From NCBI GenBank assembly GCA_016712745.1, contig JADJQN010000004.1, forward strand, positions 372,001 to 436,000: a DNA stretch of 64,000 nucleotides, given 5' to 3'. Shown piece by piece: positions 54,563 through 63,387 of the stretch. The position numbers and the translations under genes are program-made. The first letter of the stretch is position 1, and every line of letters begins with the position of its first letter. This stretch comes from Sandaracinaceae bacterium (lineage in GTDB: Bacteria > Myxococcota_A > Polyangia > Polyangiales > JADJQN01). Below the pieces are notes generated by a model that ran no database searches, had not been told where the DNA came from, and was given only the letters and a program-made list of their open reading frames with translations.

Positions 54563-55923
54563 GATTGTGCTCCGACAGCACGCTCGACGTCGCCTGCTTC
54601 CTTGACGATGGCGCGCGTCAAAACCTCGTGGCCCGTCTGGGTAACAAGCACGTCATCTTCGATGCGAATGCCGCGCACGTCCGAATACTTCTTCAGCTCG
54701 GTTTGATTGACGTGCTTTGCCACAAGCTTGCTGAGCTCAGGATGCGAGAAGATCGCAGGCACATGGTAGAGACCAGGCTCGATCGTAACGGCCATTCCCG
54801 GAACGAGATCGCGATCGAGACGCAAATAGCAAAGACCAAACTGTTTGCTTCGCGTGCGCCCTTTGGCGTAGCCGGCGCGATCGCCGAGGTCTTCCATGTC
54901 GTGCACATCGAGACCCAACAGATGCCCGATGCCGTGCGGGAAAAAGAGAGCCTGCACGCCCTCTGCGATGAGCTCGCTGGGATCTCCCCGCAACACGCCA
55001 AGCTCACACAAGCCTTTGACGAGCTCGGTCGACGCAAGAAGATGCACGTCGAGATAGCGCGCGCCCGGTTTCACAGCTTCGATCGCGCGCTTCTGCGCAC
55101 GGAGCACGACTTCATAATACGCGCGTTGGCTTGGCGAAAAGCGTCCAGACACGGGCCACGTGCGCGTCACGTCGCCGGCGAAGCCGCCAACGCTTTCGGC
55201 GCCCACATCCGCGAGCAAAAGATCGCCGGCTGCAAGCGTGCCGTCGTAGTCGTTGCTGTGTAGCACCTCGCCGTGGACAGTTACGATCGATCCGTAAGCG
55301 GTCGCGCCGCCGTCGGCTAGTATCGGATGCTCCATCGCCGCACGCACGTCGGATTCGCGCACGCCAGCTCTTGTGGCACTCATGCCCGCGCGGTGCGCAA
55401 GCTCGGTCGTAGCGGCAGCGCGCCGCAACTCTTCGATCGCCTGAGCATCGTGTACAAGGCGCAACTCGATCATCGCGTCCGCGAGTGCTTCGTCTTCCTT
55501 CGAGTAGGTCAGTGGCGCAATCGCGCGCGCAAGGAGCCGCGATTGTTCGTCGCGAGTGATAGTGTCGCTCGCCGCAAGCGTGGCGAGAGCTCTGCCGTGT
55601 AGAGCGTCCTGCAAGTGCTCAAGCGTGCGGACTTTGCACCCGGTGAGCGTTGCCAGCTCTTCGTTGGCCAGACCCGGTCCATCCCAAAGAGCATCGTCGG
55701 TGGTTCGCTCGGGAACAAAGAGTGTGGCGTCGCCATCAGAAAGCAGAAGCATCGCGTTCTCGATAGGGCGCCCAACGAGATAGAGAAAGTGGCTCGACGC
55801 TCGAAATGGATAAGTATTGGCGCGGTAATTTCGCGGCACCCTGGCGCCGGCAGCGATTAGCACCGCTGTGCCACGGAGTTTCTGCATCAACTTGCGACGC
55901 CGTTCGATATGCGCTGCCGACAT
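54559..55923 (-). CDS. pepP: Aminopeptidase P (Xaa-Pro aminopeptidase)
   Basis: Start at ATG 55923 (MSAAHIERRRKLMQKLRG); a longer frame to 56214 is not credible. A creatinase-like N-terminal domain (SHFLYLVGRPIENAMLLL, FVPERTTDDALWDGP) precedes the pita-bread catalytic domain with its five metal ligands: LLADVGAESVGGFAGDVTRT (two Asp), FFPHGIGHLLGLDVHD (His), VTIEPGLYHVP (Glu) and GIRIEDDVLVTQTG (Glu). It hydrolyses N-terminal Xaa-Pro bonds with two Mn ions. 454 residues, as in PepP. It leads the putative six-gene minus-strand operon with the deformylase. Confidence 0.94.
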   Translation of the reverse strand: MSAAHIERRRKLMQKLRGTAVLIAAGARVPRNYRANTYPFRASSHFLYLVGRPIENAMLLLSDGDATLFVPERTTDDALWDGPGLANEELATLTGCKVRTLEHLQDALHGRALATLAASDTITRDEQSRLLARAIAPLTYSKEDEALADAMIELRLVHDAQAIEELRRAAATTELAHRAGMSATRAGVRESDVRAAMEHPILADGGATAYGSIVTVHGEVLHSNDYDGTLAAGDLLLADVGAESVGGFAGDVTRTWPVSGRFSPSQRAYYEVVLRAQKRAIEAVKPGARYLDVHLLASTELVKGLCELGVLRGDPSELIAEGVQALFFPHGIGHLLGLDVHDMEDLGDRAGYAKGRTRSKQFGLCYLRLDRDLVPGMAVTIEPGLYHVPAIFSHPELSKLVAKHVNQTELKKYSDVRGIRIEDDVLVTQTGHEVLTRAIVKEAGDVERAVGAQS

Positions 55924-55969
55924 GCGCGAAGTGTAGCGCGAACTCCGTTGCTTAGGCAGACTCCCCGGC

Positions 55970-56695
55970 ATGAATATCGCCGAGAGCCGTGCGGGAATCG
56001 TCGACTTGTGCAAGCGTTTGCACGCGCGCAATCTACTCGCCGCCGCCGACGGAAATATCAGTGTCCGTATCTCGGACGACGAGATTGTCATTACGCCGAC
56101 CGCGCGGAATAAGGCGTTCATCCGAGAGGACGACCTGGCCGTCATCACGTTAGACAACCGGGTTGTTGCCGGTGCGCCGTCCGGCGAGCGCCTTTTGCAT
56201 CTCGAGGTCTTCAAGCGCTGCCCGCTCGCACGCGTGGTCGTCCACGCTCATCCGCCGACCGCGATCGCGTGGAGTGTTGCCTACCCCGAGATGAGCGAGC
56301 TTCCGCGCGAGGCGCTCTCCGAGATCATCCTTGCCGTTGGGCACATTCCCATCGCCCGTTACGCCGAGCCAGGTACAACGCAGATGGCTGAATCGGTGCG
56401 GTCGTTCTTGCCGGAATCACGCGTGATGATCTTGGCGCGACATGGCGCTCTTAGTTGGGGCGAAGATTTTGAAGAGGCTTACAACGGCATGGAGCGCATC
56501 GAACACACGGCGCAAATCTTGAAATCTGCGCACGAGCTCGGCGGGATTACTCAGTTGCCAAGTGCCGAGCTCGAACGTTTGTATTCGCTGCGCAAAAGCT
56601 TGGAGCGCGCACGCTATGAAGAATCTCGAGTCACTCGGGCTACGCGTGCACGATGGCGAACTTTCCATTTTGGATCAGACGCTCCTTCCGCATGA
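55970..56695 (+). CDS. Class II aldolase/adducin family protein
   Basis: Zinc-binding class II aldolase fold: LAAADGNISVRISDDEIVIT, the metal-ligand pair in VVHAHPPTAIAWS, EIILAVGHIPIARYAEPGT, and the third His in ILARHGALSWGEDFEEA. It resembles both fuculose-phosphate aldolase and the methylthioribulose-1-phosphate dehydratase MtnB. The next gene is mtnA, so a methionine-salvage role is possible. Odd: the last 80 bases overlap mtnA in another frame, and the final 25 residues (YEESRVTRATRARW...) look non-homologous, perhaps from a lost stop codon. Confidence 0.85.
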   Translation: MNIAESRAGIVDLCKRLHARNLLAAADGNISVRISDDEIVITPTARNKAFIREDDLAVITLDNRVVAGAPSGERLLHLEVFKRCPLARVVVHAHPPTAIAWSVAYPEMSELPREALSEIILAVGHIPIARYAEPGTTQMAESVRSFLPESRVMILARHGALSWGEDFEEAYNGMERIEHTAQILKSAHELGGITQLPSAELERLYSLRKSLERARYEESRVTRATRARWRTFHFGSDAPSA

Positions 56696-57563
56696 AGAGA
56701 AGTGGATAGTGGTCCACTCCCATCTCGACATGATCGCGATCATTCGACGCCTTGCGGTTCGAGGCGCGCCACTCATCGGCGTTGCCGCAGCGCTCTCGCT
56801 TGCCCAACTCGCCGAATCAGGCGCGAGTGCTGCGCAAGTGGTACGCGCCGCAGCCGAGCTGCGCGAAGCAAGGCCCACTGCGGTGAATCTCATGTACGCG
56901 ATGGATCGCCTATCGCCGCTTGCAACACACCCGGCAAAGCTCGTGGCGGAAGCGGAACGTCTCTTTGACGAGGACGTCGACCTTTGCGAGTCGATGGCCG
57001 ACGAAGGCGCCGCGCTCGTGCGTGATGGCGACAATCTTCTCACGCATTGCAATACCGGAGGACTTGCGACGGTTGGTATCGGTACCGCACTCGGCGTGAT
57101 CCGCCGCGCCCATGAGCAAGGAAAACGCATTCACGTTTACGTCGATGAAACGCGTCCTCTTTTGCAGGGGGCGCGACTCACGGCGTGGGAGCTATCCAAG
57201 CTAAATATTCCGTACACGCTGATCTGCGACAACATGGCGGCAACGCTTATGCGTGACGGCAAGATTCAGCGCTGCTTTGTTGGGTGCGATCGGGTGGCCG
57301 CCAACGGAGACGTTGCAAATAAGATCGGCACCTACGGTGTCGCGGTGCTTGCTCACCATCATAGAATTCCTTTTCACGTGGTCGGACCGCGCACGACCTT
57401 CGATGCAAACACTGCGACGGGTGCTAACATTCCGATTGAGCAGCGTTCTGCCGACGAGGTGCGCGGCGGAAAATCGCCGACGGACGCCCACGTGTTCAAC
57501 CCAGCATTTGACGTAACGCCAGCGGCGCTCATCACGTCGATCGTCTGGGGCCGCGAACTCTAG
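56616..57563 (+). CDS. mtnA: S-methyl-5-thioribose-1-phosphate isomerase
   Basis: ATG 56616 with TTGGAG 11 bases upstream starts MKNLESLGLRVHDGELSILD. Family motifs: RLAVRGAPLIGVAAALSLA, PTAVNLMYAMDRL, catalytic Cys in LTHCNTGGLATVGIGTALG, VDETRPLLQGARLTAWEL, and catalytic Asp in FVGCDRVAANGDVANKIGTY. It converts methylthioribose-1-phosphate into methylthioribulose-1-phosphate in the methionine-salvage pathway. 315 residues, close to the usual 340. It converges with the broken minus-strand gene, and the two stop codons overlap. Confidence 0.94.
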   Translation: MKNLESLGLRVHDGELSILDQTLLPHEEKWIVVHSHLDMIAIIRRLAVRGAPLIGVAAALSLAQLAESGASAAQVVRAAAELREARPTAVNLMYAMDRLSPLATHPAKLVAEAERLFDEDVDLCESMADEGAALVRDGDNLLTHCNTGGLATVGIGTALGVIRRAHEQGKRIHVYVDETRPLLQGARLTAWELSKLNIPYTLICDNMAATLMRDGKIQRCFVGCDRVAANGDVANKIGTYGVAVLAHHHRIPFHVVGPRTTFDANTATGANIPIEQRSADEVRGGKSPTDAHVFNPAFDVTPAALITSIVWGREL

Positions 57564-57977
57564 AGCAACTCGGGATCCGCGGTGAGGAGCAGAGGTTCCT
57601 TCTCGGATCCAACGAGAGTCACGCGCGGCGGCCCGTCGGATTGTCGATACGCGCCTTGCGCGCCGGCGCGCAAGGCATCTGATCTGACGCTCCGGTCCAA
57701 CCATTGAGCAGGTCCGAGATGATCAGCAAATGAGCCGGGTCGACGTGCAGGTCTATATCTCCGGTCCGGACGCAAAACGCAATCGCCTTCGAGTGCGTGC
57801 GTGGATAGGGAAGTCCAAGCTCTCGCGAACGGGCGTCGGGAGTGTTGCGAGCCGCTGCTTCATGCGCGTGACTGTGGAGACGCGGCGCTGCCCGGCGACC
57901 CGTCCCCAAACGTAGGCGCCAGCGCTTGCAGCCGCCACGGCGGCCCACGCGATGGGCGCAATGAGAGGGTCGATCAT
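57560..57977 (-). pseudogene. Small membrane-anchored protein, broken by two frameshifts
   Basis: Three minus-strand frames appear to belong together. From ATG 57977: MIDPLIAPIAWAAVAAASAG with a membrane helix, up to LATLPTPVRE (about 57820). Then another frame: LGLPYPRTHSKAIAF, GDIDLHVDPAHLLIISDLLN to about 57630. Then a third: PPRVTLVGSEKEPLLL, ending at the stop 57560-57562. Restored length would be about 138 residues. The middle part is the best-looking coding stretch, so this is probably a real gene damaged by two small indels, one in a GAGAG run. No family is recognised. Confidence 0.42.
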
Positions 57978-58038
57978 CCGCGCAACTTTAACGAAGCTCC
58001 GCGCTTTACGCGAGAGCCACATGGGTTACCGTGCGCGA

Positions 58039-58743
58039 ATGCGAATCCAACACAACTTGTTCGTGGCGGCGTTTCTCGTGTCGGCGTGCGGTGGGAGTCA
58101 ATCACCGCCTTCCAATGTGCCCGCCGCGCCAGCTGCGCAAGGCGTCGCCGTCGACCAATCCCCAAGTGATAGCGCTGAGCCAGAAAGCGCCGCAACCTGT
58201 TTCGATCCTGACTTCATGGCGGTGACCCAAAGGACGCCACCGCCCGCACCCGCCGTGCCTCTCGAACGAACACCCACACTGTTCGATCCCGCAATACAAA
58301 GTGCGCGGCCCTTAAGCGCCGATGAACGCGTGCGCGAGGACGAACACCTTCGCGTGCTGCAGAGCGCGACAGCTACGAGCGAGGCACGCGCTGCGGCGCA
58401 GTACGGCATGGCAGGCACCTACGCCGATGCGCGTCAGTTCGCGATCGCGATTCCGTTCTTGATGCAGGCGCTGCGCAGTCAAGCACTGCAAGACGCGGAC
58501 GAGGCTGTGAGCTTGCTGTTGCAATTAATCGCTGCGCGCGCGCAGCAAGACGAAGCGGTTCGCGCGGATTGCGATGCGCAGTTAAGTGCGGCATCGCAGG
58601 AGCTGCACGAGGCACTGGGGTGCATGATGCGCCGAATGCCGAGTGAAGCGTGCGATGAGTTGTCTTGCGTCGTTGCGCGCGCTCGCGGGGGACGGGATAG
58701 CCAGCTTGCTGTGCCACCAGAATGCAGGTCCGCGCGGCCCTAA
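58039..58743 (+). CDS. Lipoprotein with helical repeat region, 234 aa
   Basis: Start at ATG 58039 (MRIQHNLFVAAFLVSACGG, lipobox LVSAC). After a Pro/Ser-rich spacer (SQSPPSNVPAAPAAQGVAV), there is one Cys-containing segment (ATCFDPDFMAVTQRTPPPA) and then about 120 residues of helices with a TPR-like pattern (TSEARAAAQYGMAGTYADAR, AIAIPFLMQALRSQAL, DEAVSLLLQLIAARAQ), ending with four Cys (GCMMRRMPSEACDELSC). The function is unknown. The next gene, for the haem cytochrome, begins six bases after its stop, so the two are probably an operon. Confidence 0.7.
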   Translation: MRIQHNLFVAAFLVSACGGSQSPPSNVPAAPAAQGVAVDQSPSDSAEPESAATCFDPDFMAVTQRTPPPAPAVPLERTPTLFDPAIQSARPLSADERVREDEHLRVLQSATATSEARAAAQYGMAGTYADARQFAIAIPFLMQALRSQALQDADEAVSLLLQLIAARAQQDEAVRADCDAQLSAASQELHEALGCMMRRMPSEACDELSCVVARARGGRDSQLAVPPECRSARP

Positions 58744-58749
58744 CGTAGA

Positions 58750-59892
58750 ATGCTCCGTAGCGTTAGATACTGCGGCGTGATCGTCGTCTTGGTGACCGCA
58801 ACGGCCGGGGTAGCTTTTGCGACGCCGCGCCTAAGCGAGCTTTTTCACGGCGGCGACGCACCCGTCAGCGTAGGCGGAGTGCCGCGAGGTCTTACCTCGG
58901 TCGATTCGCAATCCTGCTCGAGCTGCCACGCCGAGATTGCTGCCGAGTGGCGATCATCTCTCCACGCACAAAGCTTCCGCGACGAAGTATTCCAAGCTTC
59001 GTACGCGGTGGAGCCAAGTGCGTTCTGTCGTAACTGTCACGCGCCACTCATGCAGGCAGGCGAACGCGAGCCGGATGCGAACGCCATCGCAGAAGGGGTG
59101 TCGTGCGCCGTCTGCCATGTGCGCGAGGAGCACGTGCTTGGCGCACACATGCCTGACCCGAGCGCACCCCATGCGTCCATGCGGCTCGCGCAGATGACCA
59201 GCAGCGAATTTTGCGCGGGTTGCCATCAGTTCAACTTCCCGACGTCAAATGTGCATCGCGGCGATCTCGCTACCACGAGCGAGCCGATGCAGAACACCTA
59301 CCGAGAGTAACTTGCGTCGCCCGCTGCGCGTTCAGGCCGTTCTTGCCAAAGCTGTCATATGCCGATGCGAACGGCAGCGAACGGTCGTCGCTATCGCAGT
59401 CACGTCTTTGCCGGCACCGACCCTGAGACACTTAACCGCTCTCTCGACGTTCGTACACGCCTCTCCGCAGAAGGCGGCGCGTGGATCTTCAGCGCAACGC
59501 TTTCGCCTCGCGACGTCGGGCACGCATTTCCCACGGGCGATGTTTTCCGCCGCTTGGAGCTCACTGCATGGGTTGAAGGAGATGAGAGCTCGCTTCAAAC
59601 GTTGATCTACACCCGATCATTCCAGGATCACGCGCGCTCACAGGGCGCGACAGCCGCGATCATTGTGCGCGAAGAAGCAAGCGACACGCGCGTGCAAGCG
59701 AACAGAGAAGAAGGCTCCGAGCGAGAGCTTCGGTTCGCAAATCCCCGAGGCGCCGCTCTGCGATTCCGCCTCGACTATCTGCGCATGCCCCGCGAGCAAG
59801 CGCGCGCGCAGAATGTACCGGATAGCGCAAACCGCACGATGCTACGCGAGGGGACGCTCACAGCCCACGGCGCTAGCGCGCGCGCAGAATAG
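58750..59892 (+). pseudogene. Multihaem (five-haem) cytochrome c, interrupted by in-frame TAA
   Basis: From ATG 58750 a signal peptide (YCGVIVVLVTATAGVAFA) leads to four CxxCH haem motifs: CSSCH, CRNCH, CAVCH and CAGCH, and the frame stops at TAA 59308-59310 after MQNTYRE. The same frame continues without a break: LASPAARSGRSCQSCHMPMR with a fifth haem motif, then a beta-rich C-terminal part (FAGTDPETLNRSLDV, LSPRDVGHAFPTGDVFR) to TAG 59890-59892. The whole 380-codon frame is clearly one cytochrome of the c554-like type. A nonsense mutation or a base error is likely. The 3' end overlaps the exonuclease gene by 20 bases. Confidence 0.8.
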
Positions 59893-60661
59893 TCTCGTCG
59901 AGGTCCACGCTGATCGGACAGTGGTCCGAACCCATGACGTGGGGATGAATTTGCGCGGCCTTCACGTACTTCATCGCTTTGGGCGACGCGAGAATGTAGT
60001 CGATTCGCCAACCAATGTTCTTTGCACGCACGTTGAAGCGCTGACTCCACCACGTGTAGTGACCTTCGCCTTTTTCGAAGTTGCGAAAGGTGTCGACCCA
60101 GCCAGCGTCAATCCATCGCGAGAATTCCTGACGCTCTATTTCGGTAAATCCGCTCGTTTCGCGATTCTCTTTGGGACGCGCAAGATCGATCTCCATGTGC
60201 GCCGTATTGAAGTCGCCCATGACCAAGATGGGCTCTTTCTTCATCGCGGGCTCGAGTAATGCGAAGAGCAGTTTGTAGAACTTCAGTTTGAATGGGATGC
60301 GACTGTTGTCGCGGTCCTTACCGTTACCATTCGGGAAATACCCGTTCACGACGCGCAGCTTACCGAAGCGGGCGATCTGCAGACGCGCCTCGCAGTCCAG
60401 GTCCTTGGCTCCCAGGTGAAGCACAATCTCGTCAGGCGCGCGTTTCGTGTACAGACCTACGCCACTGTAGCCAGGACGCTCTGCGTGAGTGAAGTGCCCT
60501 CGATAACCATGGGGTTCGTGGAGGTCTTTCGGGATCTTCTCGAATGGCGCCCGCACTTCTTGGAGCGCGACTACATCGCCTTCACTGCCCCGAAGCCACT
60601 CGGTGAAACCTTTTTTTGCGACGGCGCGCAGGCCGTTCACATTCCACGAATAGACGCGCAT
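59873..60661 (-). CDS. xthA: Exodeoxyribonuclease III
   Basis: A 262-residue AP endonuclease/exonuclease of the EEP superfamily. Motifs: YSWNVNGLRAVAKKGF, VALQEVRAPFEKIP, GLYTKRAPDEIV, VVNGYFPNGNGKDRDN, LVMGDFNTAHMEIDL, IGWRIDYILASP, and GSDHCPISVDL. The catalytic Asn, Asp and His residues are all present. It cuts DNA at abasic sites and has 3'-5' exonuclease and 3'-phosphatase activity in base-excision repair. Length is the same as E. coli XthA (268). It is convergent with the broken cytochrome gene. Confidence 0.95.
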   Translation of the reverse strand: MRVYSWNVNGLRAVAKKGFTEWLRGSEGDVVALQEVRAPFEKIPKDLHEPHGYRGHFTHAERPGYSGVGLYTKRAPDEIVLHLGAKDLDCEARLQIARFGKLRVVNGYFPNGNGKDRDNSRIPFKLKFYKLLFALLEPAMKKEPILVMGDFNTAHMEIDLARPKENRETSGFTEIERQEFSRWIDAGWVDTFRNFEKGEGHYTWWSQRFNVRAKNIGWRIDYILASPKAMKYVKAAQIHPHVMGSDHCPISVDLDETILRAR

Positions 60662-60675
60662 GAAATTGTCCTAGC

Positions 60676-61431
60676 TCAAAAACGCACAAGGCCATGATGA
60701 ACTTCGGCCGACAATGCTCGCTTCGTCACGCGTCGCGCCTCTTCGAGAGCGTGCTTGCCAATTTCGAGCTTAAACGGACCGACGCGCGGTAGATGGTCGA
60801 TCACCAAAGCCGTGAGCCCCTCGCGCTGCGGAACATCCAGGCTCTTGCTGCCGCGCTTGCGCCACGGCGAGCGCGAGGAAAGATGGTGATAGAAGACGCG
60901 TTCGTCGCCTCGCACCGAGTGCAAGCCGGGTCGATCGGTGATGCCTCCATCCAAGTAGGGCCGCCCGCCGATCCACACTGGATGAAACAAAAACGGCACC
61001 GCGCACGATGCGTGAATCGCTGCCGCCATCGAGCCCTCCGACAACGCGCGAGTCTTGTTGGTCAGCACATCGAAGACTGAAATCGACACGGGCACGCGTG
61101 TGTCCTTCATCTCGCTCTTCTGCAAGAGCGAGCCGAGCTTCTCGCGAAAGCGCTTGCCCCGCAAAAGGCCAAAGCCCGGCGTGGGATCCCAAAAATCCTC
61201 ACGCGAAAGACGCACGAGCTCCTCGCCGAGATCGCTCGCGCTGATGCCCGACGCCCACAATCCACCGATAAGCGCACCCGCACTCGAACCTGTGACGCGT
61301 GCCGGCAATAGTCCTTCTTCCTCAAGAACCATCAACATGCCGGTATGGGCGAAAAAGCCAAAGAAGCCGGACGACATAGTCAGGGTGAATGGTTTTTCGG
61401 CCAGCCACTCGCGTAGGGTGATTGCATTCAC
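60676..61431 (-). CDS. Patatin-like phospholipase, 251 aa
   Basis: The GTG at 61431 (NAITLREWLAEKPFTLTM) is preceded by CGGAGCT; an ATG farther in (MSSGFFGFFAHTG) is another option. Patatin elements: oxyanion GFFGFFAHTGMLMVLEEEG, nucleophile elbow VTGSSAGALIGGLWASG with GxSxG, and the dyad Asp in YLDGGITDRPGL. The patatin oxyanion motif is normally GGGxRG; here it reads SGFFGF, so the hole is unusual. A lipid acyl hydrolase on membrane phospholipids is likely. It is divergent from a lipid kinase gene (42 bases apart), both acting on lipids. Confidence 0.86.
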   Translation of the reverse strand: MNAITLREWLAEKPFTLTMSSGFFGFFAHTGMLMVLEEEGLLPARVTGSSAGALIGGLWASGISASDLGEELVRLSREDFWDPTPGFGLLRGKRFREKLGSLLQKSEMKDTRVPVSISVFDVLTNKTRALSEGSMAAAIHASCAVPFLFHPVWIGGRPYLDGGITDRPGLHSVRGDERVFYHHLSSRSPWRKRGSKSLDVPQREGLTALVIDHLPRVGPFKLEIGKHALEEARRVTKRALSAEVHHGLVRF

Positions 61432-61473
61432 AGCTCCGCAGCCTAAGCGAGATTTGGTAGAGTGCACGCCCCC

Positions 61474-62517
61474 ATGTCCGTGGCCGTCATGATCAACGCG
61501 CGTTCGCGCAAAGGCTCCGAGAAAATGGGCAGTCTCGCGCGCGAGATTCTTCCTGGGGCGCGAGTGGAGGTGACGCGCTCCATTGAAGACGCACGTCGTT
61601 TCATTCGCGAGGAGCTCCAGCCACGACCGTGCGATTTGCTTCTTTCCGGAGGGGGCGACGGCACGGCGGTGGGTCTTCTCAATGAAATGCGCGACTTTGG
61701 CCTCGCGCTTCCTGCACTCGGTCTCTTGCCGCTCGGTACAGGCAACGGGTGGGCGGGCGAGCTTGGTGCGCCCAAAGCGGTAAAGGCGCTGCAGTACATC
61801 GCAGCGTTGCGCAATCATGCGCCGCCGCTGCGCAAGTTCACCTTAGTCGAAGCTGAGGGACGCCTTACGCCATTTGCCGGCACCGGTTGGGATGCGGAGA
61901 TCATCAGCGACTACCAAAAGCAGCTCGCGCTCTTTCCGCCCGCGCTGCGCGAAGCGCAGGGTGCATTCGTTGGCTACATGCGCAGCATGTTTACGCGCAC
62001 CGTTCCTCGCCACGTTTTTGGAAGCGGTCCTGCGCACGTCACAGTGATCAACACGGGCGAGCCCGCGCTAACGATCAATCAAGCTGGTGAAGCAGTTCCC
62101 GTGCCCAACGGCGAACGCGGCGCGGTGCTCTATCGCGGACCGGCGGGTGTTGCTGGATGCAGCACGACGACCGAGCTCGGCCTGCACTTTCGAGCCTTCC
62201 CCTTCGCGCACTCGGTGCCTGGTCGTATGTCTGTGCGTGTCTACGCCGCGAGTCCACTCGAGGGCACTCGTCACATGATTCGACTTTGGCGTGGCACCCA
62301 TCCGATTCCGAATATGCACGATTGGATGCTGACCTCGTGCCGCATGGAGTTCGACCGCGACGTACCATTCGAAATCGGTGGCGATGTCGTGGGGACCGAC
62401 GCGCAGTCAACTTCCGAGTTGCGCCCTCGTCAATCCAAGTCGTCGACTGGACGCAATTGCGAGCTCAAAACGCGTAAAGAGCGGGAAGGCTGGCCGCTTA
62501 TTCGTAGCGATGAATAA
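61474..62517 (+). CDS. Diacylglycerol/lipid kinase family protein
   Basis: Start at ATG 61474 (MSVAVMINARSRKGSEKMG). DAGK catalytic domain motifs: LLLSGGGDGTAVGLLNEM (about residue 56), ALGLLPLGTGNGWAGELG (about 87) and FAGTGWDAEIISDY in the second lobe. The enzyme phosphorylates diacylglycerol or a related lipid (YegS/DgkB type) with ATP. The 347 residues are a little above the usual 300; the last 40 (DAQSTSELRPRQSKSSTG) are low-complexity. The 3' end overlaps the parvulin gene on the other strand by 20 bases. Confidence 0.88.
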   Translation: MSVAVMINARSRKGSEKMGSLAREILPGARVEVTRSIEDARRFIREELQPRPCDLLLSGGGDGTAVGLLNEMRDFGLALPALGLLPLGTGNGWAGELGAPKAVKALQYIAALRNHAPPLRKFTLVEAEGRLTPFAGTGWDAEIISDYQKQLALFPPALREAQGAFVGYMRSMFTRTVPRHVFGSGPAHVTVINTGEPALTINQAGEAVPVPNGERGAVLYRGPAGVAGCSTTTELGLHFRAFPFAHSVPGRMSVRVYAASPLEGTRHMIRLWRGTHPIPNMHDWMLTSCRMEFDRDVPFEIGGDVVGTDAQSTSELRPRQSKSSTGRNCELKTRKEREGWPLIRSDE

Positions 62518-63322
62518 CGTGGAAGCCAAAGTTGGTTTCCACAACCTCGCTGATTTCGCCGACGTTGAGCGCAAACGCGGCACGCTCGAACGCACGCACC
62601 ATGCGGCCATGGCCAAAGCGTCCCAGATCGCCTTGGCGCTCGGCGGCTTGCGGCTCGTCCGAGTGCTGCCGCACCAAGGCATCCCAATCGGCGCCTGGCG
62701 CGCGCGCTTGAGTCGCGACCGCTTGCGCGAGAACAAGCGCTTCCTCGCGAGTGCGCGTGACGGCCTCTGTGGCACCGCTTGCGCCGTGAAAGCTGATCAA
62801 AATATGGCGCGCCGAAATCTCGGTCGGCGCAGCCGTCGTGTCGGGGCCTCGCATGAGCACGACAAATCCGTGTGCGGTCCGGACGGGAGCTGCGACTTCA
62901 TTCACCGTGAGTCCGAAGGCTGTCGCTTCGACATTGGCGTCGAGAGTGCCATCGCCCCGCGTGACGAGCTTGCCAGTCTCGCACGTGGTGCCCACGATCG
63001 CAGCATCCCCGTAGTTGTGCGCAAGCTCTTCGAAATGCGATGTAGGGTCGGCCGCCGAGTTGGCAATCATCTCAGCTCGGATGCGCGCCTGGTCTTCCGT
63101 ACGATGCACGGTCGGCGCTGCGCCGGGCACGCCTGACCACTTTACTTCAATCATGCGCACGCAGATGCGGCCCGGCGCGCTCGCTTGTGTTGCTGCGGCG
63201 GGCATACCTGGCGCCTCGCTGGTGAGTGCAGCAGCCGGAATGGCCGGGCGCATCGCTGCGTGTCCGCACGCAGAAATCGCAACGAGAATAGTCGGGAAAA
63301 GGATAGCAACGTGCGTCTTCAT
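62498..63322 (-). CDS. Parvulin-type peptidyl-prolyl isomerase lipoprotein
   Basis: A 274-residue lipoprotein (MKTHVAILFPTILVAISAC, lipobox AISAC), followed by an Ala/Pro-rich linker. Two parvulin-like halves are seen. The first is degenerate: FEELAHNYGDAAIVGTTCE, then VNEVAAPVRTAHGFVVLM. The second is complete: EISARHILISFHGA, VRQHSDEPQAAERQGDLGRF, FALNVGEISEVVETNFGFHV. It resembles periplasmic PpiC/SurA-type foldases assisting outer-membrane or secreted protein folding. With so many surface lipoproteins and beta proteins in this genome, a foldase role is sensible. It is divergent from glgP. Confidence 0.88.
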   Translation of the reverse strand: MKTHVAILFPTILVAISACGHAAMRPAIPAAALTSEAPGMPAAATQASAPGRICVRMIEVKWSGVPGAAPTVHRTEDQARIRAEMIANSAADPTSHFEELAHNYGDAAIVGTTCETGKLVTRGDGTLDANVEATAFGLTVNEVAAPVRTAHGFVVLMRGPDTTAAPTEISARHILISFHGASGATEAVTRTREEALVLAQAVATQARAPGADWDALVRQHSDEPQAAERQGDLGRFGHGRMVRAFERAAFALNVGEISEVVETNFGFHVIHRYE

Positions 63323-63387
63323 CGGCGCTCACTCTACGCGATCTTCGTCGGATGCAGAAGCGCTTCTACCTTCGGACCAAAGCCGAT

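Noticed and set aside
59873..59892. Cytochrome 3' end overlap with xthA as a functional overlap
   Set aside because: Convergent 20-base overlap of stop regions is common in compact genomes and needs no special explanation.
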